64,000 nucleotides of DNA from Prochlorococcus_E sp000760215 (GTDB taxonomy: Bacteria > Cyanobacteriota > Cyanobacteriia > PCC-6307 > Cyanobiaceae). This document shows positions 17,592-25,323 of the stretch, in pieces. How positions within the stretch are numbered: position 1 is the first letter of the stretch; each line of letters opens with the position of its first letter. Under the pieces are notes generated by a model. That model did not search any database, was not told the origin of the DNA, and worked only from the letters and a program-made list of their open reading frames with translations. The stretch is from assembly GCF_047303175.1 (NCBI RefSeq), contig NZ_CP138945.1; one strand, written 5' to 3'. The translations under genes and the position numbers were made by a program.

Positions 17592-19009
17592 GATTCCCCA
17601 ATCTGATAAGCAGGCTTATAGTCTCTCCATGATCTCATTATTAATAATCCAATAATCACAAGTAAAGAAGGTATCAATCCCATACATATACGGATAGTAG
17701 TTATTGCACTAGCTGATTGCTCCGCACAAGTTGCAAGTTCAATACAATTAATTGATGATTTATATCCTGAGAATGTCAGTAAAATGCCAAGCAATTGAAC
17801 GCTTAATCCAATTCCTATCTTTTGAATCAAAACCATCCATGCTGTATAAATACCGGCAGGTTTATCTGGATCGGCATCAATAGCATCTGGGAGTAATGAC
17901 CATGGAATAAGATAAGCAGTTGATGCTCCAAATCCTAATAGAGTAATAGTAATAATTAAAATGCTCATTTTTACAACTTCCAAGTTAGCCATTCCCAAAG
18001 AATTATTCAAATCAATACTTGAAGATAATGGAGGTAAAATCATTACTGTTAAGCAAGCAAAAATCCAAATCGAAGCTCCTTTTAAAAGAGCTTGAATTCT
18101 TCCATATTTATTTGAAAAAAAACTCCAAAATTGCAATCCAAAAAGTGCACTAATTTGGAAGGGTATGGGCATCCATTTTGCAGTTACTGAAGGTACTTTT
18201 ATAACTTGTTCCAAGTAAATTAGAGAGACTGTTTGCATAAGCTGAAGACCGCACCAGAGGAGGAGATATAAACAAATGATCTTAAGGAAGCGCTTGTTAT
18301 TAAAAATTCTTTTTATTTGAAATTTGAAAGGCTCAGATGTAGGAATTGGTTTTCTAGCTTTTTTCGCAAAGGGGGCCAATCCCCAACACGAAATCAAAGT
18401 CGTCAAAGTTGCTATTAAGCCTGTAATTCTTCCCATTTCGATATAACCATTCTCCCCCCTAGACAAAAGCCATGCTGCAACAATAAGCCCGCTTAACGAA
18501 GCAAGAATAGATCCAGTAAACCTAGAAGCATTAAGTCGAACTCTTATTGATGTTTCTTCTGTTAATTCAGTTGCCAAAGCGGCAAATGGAAGATTGACAC
18601 TTGTATATGCAGTCATAAGCAAAAGTGTTATTAAGATGTAATATGCCGCTTTTTCTGATGTACCTCCTGGAGGGACCCACCACATAGCTGCCAGACTTAC
18701 ACCTAAAGGAACAGCGGCTCCTATCATCCAAGGTAATCTTGGCCCCCACTTTGATTTTGTATGGTCACTAAGCCAACCTATTAATGGATCGTTGATCGCA
18801 TCCCAAACTTTTATTACCATGAGTAAAGAACCCGCTACAATAGCTGGCAATCCTGCAGCACTTGTAAAGAAAGCAAATAGATAGAACCCAAGCTGTGTGG
18901 CAGCAAGCCCAGTACCAGCATCTCCCATTCCATACGAGAACATAAGCCTCCGCCTGGAAGCTTTTCGAAAAAGATTTGTTTTTCTTTGACTCGTTAAAAG
19001 GGGCTGCAC
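17588..19009 (-). CDS. MFS transporter of the GPH (glycoside-pentoside-hexuronide) type
   Basis: This 473-residue membrane protein has about twelve spans and the signature of the MelB-like GPH cation symporters. Key segments are LMFSYGMGDAGTGLAATQLG at the N-terminus, KVWDAINDPLIGWLSDHTKSKWGPRLPWM in loop 2-3 and the GASTAYLIPWSLLPDAID stretch near residue 355. The substrate cannot be inferred from sequence; sugars are the family norm, but cyanobacterial members are largely uncharacterised. It heads a leftward unit with the MlaE-type permease (four-base overlap), DUF3119, DUF3086 and plsY. It lies just before tRNA-Gly on the other strand. Confidence 0.88.
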   Translation of the reverse strand: MQPLLTSQRKTNLFRKASRRRLMFSYGMGDAGTGLAATQLGFYLFAFFTSAAGLPAIVAGSLLMVIKVWDAINDPLIGWLSDHTKSKWGPRLPWMIGAAVPLGVSLAAMWWVPPGGTSEKAAYYILITLLLMTAYTSVNLPFAALATELTEETSIRVRLNASRFTGSILASLSGLIVAAWLLSRGENGYIEMGRITGLIATLTTLISCWGLAPFAKKARKPIPTSEPFKFQIKRIFNNKRFLKIICLYLLLWCGLQLMQTVSLIYLEQVIKVPSVTAKWMPIPFQISALFGLQFWSFFSNKYGRIQALLKGASIWIFACLTVMILPPLSSSIDLNNSLGMANLEVVKMSILIITITLLGFGASTAYLIPWSLLPDAIDADPDKPAGIYTAWMVLIQKIGIGLSVQLLGILLTFSGYKSSINCIELATCAEQSASAITTIRICMGLIPSLLVIIGLLIMRSWRDYKPAYQIGES

Positions 19010-19080
19010 AAGGTAATAATGGAGAAGTGCTAAAGCAAGCTCCAGTTCCTTTTTTGGACTGGTTATCTTTGTTGCTTAGT

Positions 19081-19151
<71 letters not shown>

Positions 19152-19163
19152 TTTATAATTATT

Positions 19164-21230
19164 TTAAGTGGTCAAAGACTCTTGAAAATCTTTTGACATC
19201 AACAAAACGAGACTTCTGCTTTCTATTTCCACCTCATGCTGATTAGAGATTTTTTCATTGAAATGGTTTTCTAAAAAGCTTGTGTCAATAACCTTAACCC
19301 AAGATGAAATTGGCTTAGGCAATTCGAATTTCATTGATTTTTCATATCCATTTAAACCAAACCATATTGCAGACCCTTTGTCCTCTTGGTTAATGCTATA
19401 GCAAATTGTGTGTGACCAACTGCTCCAATCTGGAGCATTAACTTTTACCCCATGCCATTGCAACCAAAAGCCCTCAGCAGATTTGCTCCTATTAGGCTCT
19501 AATCCATGAGTCTTTTCAGGGCTAAATATTGCCAATAAATCCTTCCTAATGTTTATCAGTTTCTTTACAAAATCTCTTAATTGATAATCACAACTATCTT
19601 GATCCCAAATCATCCACCCCAGCGAATTATTTTGGCACCAAGTATTATTATTACCTCCCTGACTTCTTCCAACTTCATCTCCCATTAACATCATTGGAAT
19701 TCCAGGCGTCAAAATTAAGTTTGTTAATAGATTTCTTTGCTGTCTACTTCTAATATTGTTTAAGTATTTTTTTGTAGTAGGTCCTTCTATGCCATGGTTC
19801 CAACTGTTATTATGATTTTCTCCGTCTCTATTATTTTCTCCATTAGAAAGATTATATTTTTTATTAAAGCTTACTAAATCAATCAGGGTAAATCCATCAT
19901 GTGAAGTTATAAAGTTAATTGATTTCTTAACAGAGTTTTCATTGTCTTTATAAATTTTTGGGCTTCCCATAAGCCTATCTTTTAAAGGCCATGTAGTATC
20001 TTTATCTCCTTTCCAAAACTTCCTTAAATCATCTCTAAAGTGCCCATTCCAAGTACTTATTTTTTGGGCAGGAAAATCAGCGAGACGATAGAGTCCTCCA
20101 CAATCCCATGGTTCACTAATTAGTTTTATCTCACTTAAAAAAGGATCAGATTCAATTTCTTCAAATATGGGAGGAAAATCAAGCGGTGCTAAATCTTTAC
20201 CTCTGCTCAAACTTATACCTAAATCAAACCGAAAGCCATCAACTCCAAGCTCATTAGCCCAGCATCTTAAAGATTCAAGTATTAATTGTCTTGCAATTGG
20301 TTCATTTGCAGCAATTGTATTCCCGCATCCAGTTACATCTAAAAATTCTTTTTTATCGTTTATATGATAATAGGATGACTCCCCAAACCCCTTCCAACTA
20401 AGGAGAGGTCCATCTCCATTCCCTTCAGTTGTGTGATTGTAAACAACATCTATAAAAACTTCTATATGATTGTCATGGCATGTTTCAACAAGTTTTCTGA
20501 ATTGATCTCTTGCAGTAAGAGGGTGTGCTCTTGAGACAAAACCTTGATGAGGTGTAAACCAATTAATTGGACTATATCCCCAATGATTTTCTAATCCAAA
20601 TGGCGAATCTGAAGGGTCAAATGAAAAAACAGGCAATAGTTCAATTGCCGTAATTCCAAGATCCTTTATATAAGGAATCTTTTCCATCAAGCCAAGGTAA
20701 GTGCCTCTTTTCTCATTAGTTACCCCAGAGGCTAAGTCTCTTGTAAAGCCACCTACATGCAGTTCATAAATAATTGTGTTGTTCCATGAGTGCCTAGGTC
20801 TAGGGTGATCATTGAAATTAAATTGTGCCCTTTCACAAACAACTCCTTTCAAACAATTACTTGGATTGGGCAATAAGTTTGATTGTGCTGGATTTCTCTG
20901 AAAAGCATCCCAACCTGCGATTGACCTTGCGCATGGGTCTAACAATATTGACTCAGTGTTAAAGTTATCTCCTACAACAGTTTCTAGTTCATAAACTCTA
21001 TATCCATAATAGCTCCCTATGGTGACCCCTTCAACCTCAATATGCCAATAGTCTCCTGATTTGTTTTCTTTGTTGAGATAAATAATTTCTATAGGCTGGC
21101 AATCATTTTCCTTTTCAAATAATAAAAGCTCTATACGAACAGCATTTGGAGCTGCAACCGAGAAGTTAACTCCTCTTTTAGTTATTGTGCTTCCAAGCGG
21201 ATAAGCAGTGCCTAGGTTGGTTTTTAGCAC
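19164..21230 (-). CDS. glgX: Glycogen debranching enzyme (isoamylase/GlgX type)
   Basis: This glycoside hydrolase family 13 enzyme cuts alpha-1,6 branches of glycogen. The 688-residue protein has an N-terminal CBM48-like domain (YPLGSTITKRGVNFSVAAPN) and then the catalytic barrel. Motifs include FIDVVYNHTTEG, the nucleophile region DGFRFDLGISL, the acid/base region LISEPWDCGG and the transition-state Asp segment FITSHDGFTL. The debrancher-specific NWGYSP-like segment appears as NHWGYSPINWF. It starts at a GTG (21230) and lies head to head with a rightward gene about 100 bases away. It fits carbon storage in a cyanobacterium. Confidence 0.92.
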   Translation of the reverse strand: MLKTNLGTAYPLGSTITKRGVNFSVAAPNAVRIELLLFEKENDCQPIEIIYLNKENKSGDYWHIEVEGVTIGSYYGYRVYELETVVGDNFNTESILLDPCARSIAGWDAFQRNPAQSNLLPNPSNCLKGVVCERAQFNFNDHPRPRHSWNNTIIYELHVGGFTRDLASGVTNEKRGTYLGLMEKIPYIKDLGITAIELLPVFSFDPSDSPFGLENHWGYSPINWFTPHQGFVSRAHPLTARDQFRKLVETCHDNHIEVFIDVVYNHTTEGNGDGPLLSWKGFGESSYYHINDKKEFLDVTGCGNTIAANEPIARQLILESLRCWANELGVDGFRFDLGISLSRGKDLAPLDFPPIFEEIESDPFLSEIKLISEPWDCGGLYRLADFPAQKISTWNGHFRDDLRKFWKGDKDTTWPLKDRLMGSPKIYKDNENSVKKSINFITSHDGFTLIDLVSFNKKYNLSNGENNRDGENHNNSWNHGIEGPTTKKYLNNIRSRQQRNLLTNLILTPGIPMMLMGDEVGRSQGGNNNTWCQNNSLGWMIWDQDSCDYQLRDFVKKLINIRKDLLAIFSPEKTHGLEPNRSKSAEGFWLQWHGVKVNAPDWSSWSHTICYSINQEDKGSAIWFGLNGYEKSMKFELPKPISSWVKVIDTSFLENHFNEKISNQHEVEIESRSLVLLMSKDFQESLTT

Positions 21231-21332
21231 TGAGATGACTTATTTTTACAATGCGCATTAATTACAAGCTAATGGCATAGTTATTTTTAGCAACTTCATA
21301 TCTTCATTGTTTGAGTGAACCTGAGTAATTCA

Positions 21333-21950
21333 ATGGAAAAGGTCAGAGATTGGCTTTGGATGTTTCCTTCCAAAAAGAATCCTAAGCGTGCAAGTTCATG
21401 GTGGCTAAATTGCAAACCAGAACCTGTATTAATAGATTGTCCTGAGTACAACTCAGAAGTTATAAATGATCTAAAAGAGTTGGCTGGCAAATCTAATCCG
21501 AAAATACTTTTAACCAGCCGTGATGGTCACAATGATGTTTCTAAAGTCAATAAATCACTTGGTTGGTCAGTTGTTGTTCAAGAACAGGAATCTTATTTAC
21601 TCCCAGGAATTAAAAATCTAGAAAGTTTCGCGAATGAACTTATTACGCTCTCAGGGTTAAAGCTTCTTTGGACTCCTGGACCATCACCTGGAAGCTGTGT
21701 TGTCTATGCCCCTTCCCCTTGGAATGTGCTGTTCTGCGGACGTTTGTTAATTCCCGTATCAAGAGATCGTATGAAAAATTTACGCGCCAAAAACACTTTT
21801 CACTGGTCCATGCAACAAGAAAGTCTGATCAAATTGCGAAAGTGGCCTCCTGTGAAAAGCTGTCCATCACTAGTTTTTGGAGGAATAGAGGGGTTGTTCG
21901 ATACTCATCTGATAATGCCATGGGAGGCTTGGGACCCCAATGATGAATAG
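21333..21950 (+). CDS. Metallo-beta-lactamase-fold protein lacking metal ligands
   Basis: This 205-residue protein resembles the metallo-beta-lactamase fold but seems catalytically dead. The spacing of strands fits the family, yet the usual HxHxDH motif is replaced by SRDGHND (in ILLTSRDGHNDVSKV). The later GHTPGS loop reads PGPSPGSCVVYAP, and the GD metal strand reads VLFCGRLLIP. Tryptophan-rich WLWMFPSKKNPKRASSWW at the N-terminus is distinctive. I chose ATG 21333; a GTG at 21315 would add six residues. It is divergent from the glycogen debranching gene and followed about 150 bases later by the HU gene. The function is unknown; it may be a structural or binding protein. Confidence 0.65.
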   Translation: MEKVRDWLWMFPSKKNPKRASSWWLNCKPEPVLIDCPEYNSEVINDLKELAGKSNPKILLTSRDGHNDVSKVNKSLGWSVVVQEQESYLLPGIKNLESFANELITLSGLKLLWTPGPSPGSCVVYAPSPWNVLFCGRLLIPVSRDRMKNLRAKNTFHWSMQQESLIKLRKWPPVKSCPSLVFGGIEGLFDTHLIMPWEAWDPNDE

Positions 21951-22107
21951 TTAAACATCCATAAAATTTTTGTATAAAGCATTGCACGGCCTTACTTTTC
22001 TATTGCCGGAAGTGCTTTAGCTCCATACCATTAGCGGGATCGAGTATTTGTTAATTAACTTACCTAAGTTGGTTTTCGTTTACTCTCTGCTACAACACAC
22101 TTATCCA

Positions 22108-22383
22108 ATGAACAAAGCAGACTTAGTTAATTTGGTTGCAGCTCGTACAGAGCTAACTAAGACAGACGTGGCACTTGTTGTCGATGCTGCCATAGAAACA
22201 ATTGTTGACTCAGTCGTGGAAGGCAAAAAAGTCTCCATACTAGGGTTTGGCTCATTTGAGCCTCGTGATCGTTCTGCCCGTCAAGGATTAAATCCCAAGA
22301 CAGGTGAGAAAATCAAAATACCAGCCAAGCGCGTTCCTGCCTTTACAGCTGGAAAGCTCTTCAAGGATCGTGTTCAGGGCTGA
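22108..22383 (+). CDS. hup: DNA-binding protein HU
   Basis: HU is the small nucleoid protein that bends DNA. The 91-residue product starts MNKADLVNLVAARTELTK and carries the signature GFGSFEPRDRSARQGLNPKTG, including the DNA-contacting arm and its conserved Pro. The longer frame starting at 22048 (20 extra residues, hydrophobic and unlike HU) is rejected because HU proteins begin at this ATG. A long upstream gap and a strong terminator after the gene indicate an independent transcription unit. Confidence 0.96.
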   Translation: MNKADLVNLVAARTELTKTDVALVVDAAIETIVDSVVEGKKVSILGFGSFEPRDRSARQGLNPKTGEKIKIPAKRVPAFTAGKLFKDRVQG

Positions 22384-22815
22384 TTTAAGTTCTGATAGAA
22401 AGGTTATTCGGTTAACTTTGAACTAAATAACTTTAATAGGGGCTCATATTTTGAGCCCCTATTTTTCAATGTACAAGCTCCTGAAAAGGGATTTGAAAAC
22501 AAATAAAAAGGTTAAATTCCTCTCTTCTCTAAAGAAATGAATGATCAACCCAAACCAAATCTATTTAGTAATTTTCTAGATATTGAGGTCCGTAAACTAT
22601 GAACAGCTCTTTAAGAGGGATATGAAATATTAAATTATTTTCATAAAAATAAGGGCTAAAACTATCTAAAAAATAAGCTATTTTATAGAATCCCATAAAG
22701 AAATAACAGGCTTTCCTCCTCTGTTTTGCTTGAGTTGCTTGGAAGAATCAAAAGCTATAGAATTTAGTTAAGAAATAAATCCAACAAGTCATTAAGCATT
22801 TCCGTATAATTGGTT
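22384..22815. other. Gene-poor stretch after HU
   Basis: In these 432 bases I see the HU terminator (22437-22466) and then AT-rich sequence. It contains only a 21-codon frame at 22537-22602 (ATG start, MNDQPKPNLFSNFL), which is too short to call. The end holds the upstream region of the next small gene. I see no tRNA, repeat or clear ncRNA structure. Confidence 0.5.
22437..22466 (+). terminator. Strong rho-independent terminator after HU
   Basis: AGGGGCTCA at 22438-22446 pairs perfectly with TGAGCCCCT at 22452-22460 (nine base pairs, extendable by one A-T pair on the outside). The loop is five bases, followed by a run of five T residues. It lies 55 bases after the HU stop and would end that transcript. 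Confidence 0.9.
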
Positions 22816-23184
22816 ATGAGTTTTATAACTACTAAGAAATACTTAAAAGGTTTATTTTACTTAAGTTTACTTTTCTCATACTTGTTTTTTTCTAATGTAC
22901 CAAAAACAACACCTCACCTTAAAGCTGAGAGTTTAAAAAAAGATTTAATAAAATCCATAGCATCTGAATGCTTCACTTCGTTAAATAGAGATATATGTAG
23001 TGAATCTCTTGTTGAAATTGAAGAGTTGCAATTATTTGCAGGTTCACAAGCAAATTATTCATGCCAAACAAGATTATTAGGAATGGAAGCTAAATTAATA
23101 ATGACTATCTTCAATATGCCAAAAGGAAAGTTCAATATTAAGGAGCTTGAAGATATCAAAGCTCATTGTGGCTTTCTCTACTGA
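22816..23184 (+). CDS. Small exported hypothetical protein
   Basis: This 122-residue protein has a basic start (MSFITTKKYLKG) and a long hydrophobic segment at about residues 12-28, so it is likely exported or membrane-anchored. The rest is soluble and contains four cysteines (within ASECFTSL, RDICSESL, NYSCQTRL and AHCGFLY), an even number that would suit disulfides outside the cytoplasm. I chose ATG 22816; a TTG at 22810 adds only two residues. No family is recognised. It sits in a run of small genes between HU and polysaccharide genes. Confidence 0.6.
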   Translation: MSFITTKKYLKGLFYLSLLFSYLFFSNVPKTTPHLKAESLKKDLIKSIASECFTSLNRDICSESLVEIEELQLFAGSQANYSCQTRLLGMEAKLIMTIFNMPKGKFNIKELEDIKAHCGFLY

Positions 23185-23301
23185 ATCGAAGCAAAGCTTT
23201 AAGCAAACCAAGATAGTTTTGAATTATTGAGTTTTACGCTTGCCTATGATTTTAAATAGGTTTTACTGCTAATTGTTATAAGAGATAGACACATCAATCA
23301 A

Positions 23302-23598
23302 ATGGGAAGCAATCAATCACCTAATGATGATTCTAAGCAGAAAAAAGATCCTGAAACTTTTCTGAAAAACTCAAAAGCCAAAAAAAGCAATGTTGCTTCA
23401 AAAAACAATCCCGAAGCTTCTAGCAGAGAGGTTTTAATTAAGGTAGGCGGGTTTGAATATAAAACGCCAACCAAGAAAACAAGGGTTTTTCTAGGCTCAC
23501 TTGTTTTAGGTTTGAATATAATTCTTGTTTTAGCTGTATTGCTCTATTTCTATAACCCTTCCTTTCAAAATTTTATCTATAATGTAGGTAGAAATTAG
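23302..23598 (+). CDS. Small single-span membrane protein, function unknown
   Basis: This is a 98-residue protein with a hydrophilic, lysine- and serine-rich N-terminal half. A short motif VLIKVGGFEYKTPTKKTRV follows at about residues 45-63, and then comes one membrane span (about 64-85, GSLVLGLNIILVLAVLLYFY). The short C-terminal tail ends FIYNVGRN. The topology is likely N-in. I do not recognise the family. A strong terminator follows within 80 bases, supporting an expressed unit. Confidence 0.6.
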   Translation: MGSNQSPNDDSKQKKDPETFLKNSKAKKSNVASKNNPEASSREVLIKVGGFEYKTPTKKTRVFLGSLVLGLNIILVLAVLLYFYNPSFQNFIYNVGRN

Positions 23599-23673
23599 CT
23601 CTTGTGTTTTATTTTAAACGACCAAAGATAGAGCAAGAATTAAAAATAAGATAAAAAGAAAAAAATCCCAATT

Positions 23674-23703
23674 AAAAAGCCCTGCTTTTAAACAGGGCTT
23701 TTT
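23674..23703 (+). terminator. Rho-independent terminator after the 98-residue gene
   Basis: AAAAAGCCCTG at 23674-23684 pairs perfectly with CAGGGCTTTTT at 23693-23703 around an eight-base loop. The A-run and T-run flanking the GC core make it able to act in both directions. Confidence 0.88.
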
Positions 23704-23828
23704 GTGAGATGTTCTTAGGAAGTCTTTCCTAGTTTCGACTCCAAGAGAATCTCAACTCCTCACTTAGTTATTATGCACTACTTATTTAGATTTCAAGCCC
23801 TAAAGATGCAACTACATCAACTGTCACT

Positions 23829-23972
23829 GTGCCAGTTGATAACCAGAAACAATACTTAAGTCTTCATCAACAAGAGTCTGGGAAAGAGTCATCAAAAATC
23901 ATTCAATACATTAATGAGTTGTTTGTAAAAGCGAACATCCATTTCGCTAATAAGCTAAATAAAGAGCAATAA
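23829..23972 (+). CDS. Possible very small protein (47 residues)
   Basis: This is an open frame from GTG 23829 to TAA 23972, with product start VPVDNQKQYLSLHQQESGKE and a helical, charged C-terminal half (SSKIIQYINELFVKANIHFA). Codon use looks like that of the neighbours and there is no internal stop, but the start is a GTG without a clear ribosome-binding site. The frame is short enough to arise by chance. Its 3' end overlaps an inverted repeat. It is reported as a candidate only. Confidence 0.25.
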   Translation: MPVDNQKQYLSLHQQESGKESSKIIQYINELFVKANIHFANKLNKEQ

Positions 23973-23998
23973 GTTCTTAATTAGCTTATTTCCTTTTT
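23949..23998 (+). terminator. Possible AT-rich terminator hairpin
   Basis: AATAAGCTAA at 23949-23958 and TTAGCTTATT at 23981-23990 are perfect inverted copies separated by 22 bases, followed by a short T-run (23994-23998). The stem is AT-rich and the loop long, so termination would be weak. It could also act before the next small gene at 24072. Confidence 0.4.
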
Positions 23999-24071
23999 AG
24001 TAAGACAACTCTTTGAGCAAAAATTCCTTTTATAGTAATATCTATTTAATCCCCCAAAATATTGCTTAAGG

Positions 24072-24320
24072 ATGAAAATATTATTTATAACCTCTTCATT
24101 TTTTCTTTTAATAATTTTAATATTTACCACTGGATATTTTAATCCTGAATTTAAATCTGCGTTTGAAGCAGATCAACAATGCCATTTTGAAATGTCAAGT
24201 CTTATTAGCGAAATGCCTGAATTGGGATGTGATCATGATATTGAAACAAGACAATGGATCCTATTCAACCCTGGGACTTCTAATCAGCCTGCAGAAGTCG
24301 TCAAGCGATATCGATATTAA
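24072..24320 (+). CDS. Small exported hypothetical protein
   Basis: This 82-residue protein has an N-terminal hydrophobic segment (about residues 2-20, FITSSFFLLIILIFTTGYF), predicting a signal peptide or anchor. The remainder is acidic and has two cysteines (DQQCHFEM and ELGCDHDIE), which could form one disulfide outside the cytoplasm. The C-terminus ends AEVVKRYRY. An AAGGA-like sequence precedes the ATG. Its stop overlaps the end of a leftward small gene by four bases. No family is recognised. Confidence 0.6.
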   Translation: MKILFITSSFFLLIILIFTTGYFNPEFKSAFEADQQCHFEMSSLISEMPELGCDHDIETRQWILFNPGTSNQPAEVVKRYRY

Positions 24321-24541
24321 TCCGAATCTCCTCCAAACTTTTTTGAAACTGGCTTGAAAATAAGTATTGCTATAACAGATGAACCAATTCCTGAAATGAT
24401 AAAAGTCAAGTACTGACCTAATGAACCTGCATCATAAAGGCCTTTTTGTAGCAAAGGATAATCAATTAGAGACCCAATGGTTCCCCATGCAATTACTACT
24501 AAGGAGACATATAAAATACCAAACCAGTCTTTTCTTTGCAT
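24317..24541 (-). CDS. Small two-span membrane protein downstream of hli
   Basis: This is a 74-residue protein with two predicted membrane spans (about residues 6-25 and 43-62) joined by a short loop (DYPLLQKGLYDAG). It ends in a charged tail, KPVSKKFGGDSD. I do not recognise it. It lies 59 bases downstream of the Hli gene on the same strand with no clear terminator between, so it is probably cotranscribed with hli. The context suggests a role in the thylakoid or light-stress response, but that is inference. Confidence 0.6.
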   Translation of the reverse strand: MQRKDWFGILYVSLVVIAWGTIGSLIDYPLLQKGLYDAGSLGQYLTFIISGIGSSVIAILIFKPVSKKFGGDSD

Positions 24542-24600
24542 TTTCTAATAATGACTAATTAATAGCATACTTTATTAAAGAGTGGTTTTACAATTAAACA

Positions 24601-24843
24601 TCAATTAATACCAAAAATTGCAGTTGTAACAGGCTTACCTGCAAATGCTAATTCTGTCAAAACTAGCATTAAGAATCCAATCATGGCAGCCCTAGAGTTA
24701 ACTAGTTCTGCATTCTCATTAAACCCAAAAACTTTCTCAACTTCTTTATCATCATTATCTAACCATTTTGCGTTTGGCAAAGGGTCGTTTTTTTTAGTCA
24801 CATCTTTGTCCTGCAATTCGCCTTTCTCTTGATGATCAACCAT
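24601..24843 (-). CDS. hli: High-light-inducible protein (Hli/HLIP)
   Basis: This 80-residue protein contains one chlorophyll a/b-binding-like helix. The diagnostic part is FNENAELVNSRAAMIGFLML followed by a Leu/Thr/Glu-rich end of the helix, with the Glu, Asn/Arg pattern that ligates chlorophyll in the Hli family. About 40 polar residues precede the domain. Hli proteins sit in the thylakoid membrane and protect against excess light, often with photosystem assembly factors. Its ATG lies 15 bases after the stop of a 57-residue membrane protein, and another small membrane protein follows, forming a compact leftward unit. Confidence 0.92.
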   Translation of the reverse strand: MVDHQEKGELQDKDVTKKNDPLPNAKWLDNDDKEVEKVFGFNENAELVNSRAAMIGFLMLVLTELAFAGKPVTTAIFGIN

Positions 24844-25323
24844 TTGTTTTTCTGGTTTTAATTCCTGTGAATTTTATTTGTTTTTCTAAGTTTAGGCAAT
24901 TTCTTTTTTCGTTTCTTGACCATTTTTTTTGCTTTTCTTATATAACGAGATTTTTCTGAAGCATAAAGCATGAATCCAAATATAGAGATAACAGTAATAA
25001 CAAGAAGTATTAGCAGATAATTATTCATCATTTTAATGTGCTCATGAATTATTTTATGAACTAATTAAATTAAGTCAAGCTTATTACATAGACAGCCACT
25101 CAAATAAATATTAGGCATATGCTCTTCCGAGAATAGTTCTGCCTTTTATTAAGTTAGAATTTTAAATTCAACTATCTATTTATTATTTTCATTGTCATGA
25201 GGCAACAAGTTACATTAATTAGGTAACTAGTCCTTTAAAGTCTTAAGAGCTTGGATTGTTTTTTTTTATTGTTAATAAGCATTTATGAACTCTTAATCAG
25301 AGTATTCTCGCAACTGAAAAGCA
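24844..25323. other. Stretch upstream of hli holding one short gene
   Basis: These 480 bases lie between the Hli gene and the rightward NdhF-like gene. The left 190 bases hold the 57-residue leftward gene at 24858-25031. The remaining 290 bases are AT-rich intergenic DNA that must contain divergent promoters. I see no other gene, and only a short palindromic AAGTCTTAAGAGCTT followed by a T-run near 25238-25268, which might be a weak hairpin. Confidence 0.45.
24858..25031 (-). CDS. 57-residue membrane protein upstream of hli
   Basis: This short frame starts with tandem ATG codons (25031 and 25028) and ends TAA at 24858, 15 bases before the Hli ATG. The product begins MMNNYLLILLVITVIS and has one membrane span (about residues 5-24). 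A strongly basic tail follows with lysine/arginine clusters (RKAKKMVKKRKKKLPKLRK), giving a typical cytoplasm-facing anchor. No family is recognised. The coherent architecture, tandem ATG and tight coupling to hli argue that it is real despite its length. Confidence 0.55.
   Translation of the reverse strand: MMNNYLLILLVITVISIFGFMLYASEKSRYIRKAKKMVKKRKKKLPKLRKTNKIHRN

Larger units (their letters stand above)
23599..24071. other. Gene-poor stretch with two hairpins
   Basis: These 473 bases contain a strong terminator (23674-23703), a small hairpin around 23716-23731 (TAGGAA/TTCCTA), a possible 47-codon frame (23829-23972) and a perfect ten-base inverted repeat at 23949-23990. The rest is AT-rich without recognisable genes. 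A short stem-loop-rich transcript cannot be excluded. Confidence 0.5.

Noticed and set aside
22048..22107. Longer HU start giving 20 extra hydrophobic residues
   Set aside because: HU proteins start at the MNKADLV ATG; the extra residues come from the promoter/leader region.
22537..22602. 21-codon frame MNDQPKPNLF...
   Set aside because: Too short, no ribosome-binding site or conserved feature visible; could be chance.
23755..23763. ACTCCTCAC, resembling the core motif of the cyanobacterial small RNA Yfr1
   Set aside because: The full conserved core (ACTCCTCACAC) and the two flanking stem-loops are absent, so I do not call Yfr1 here.
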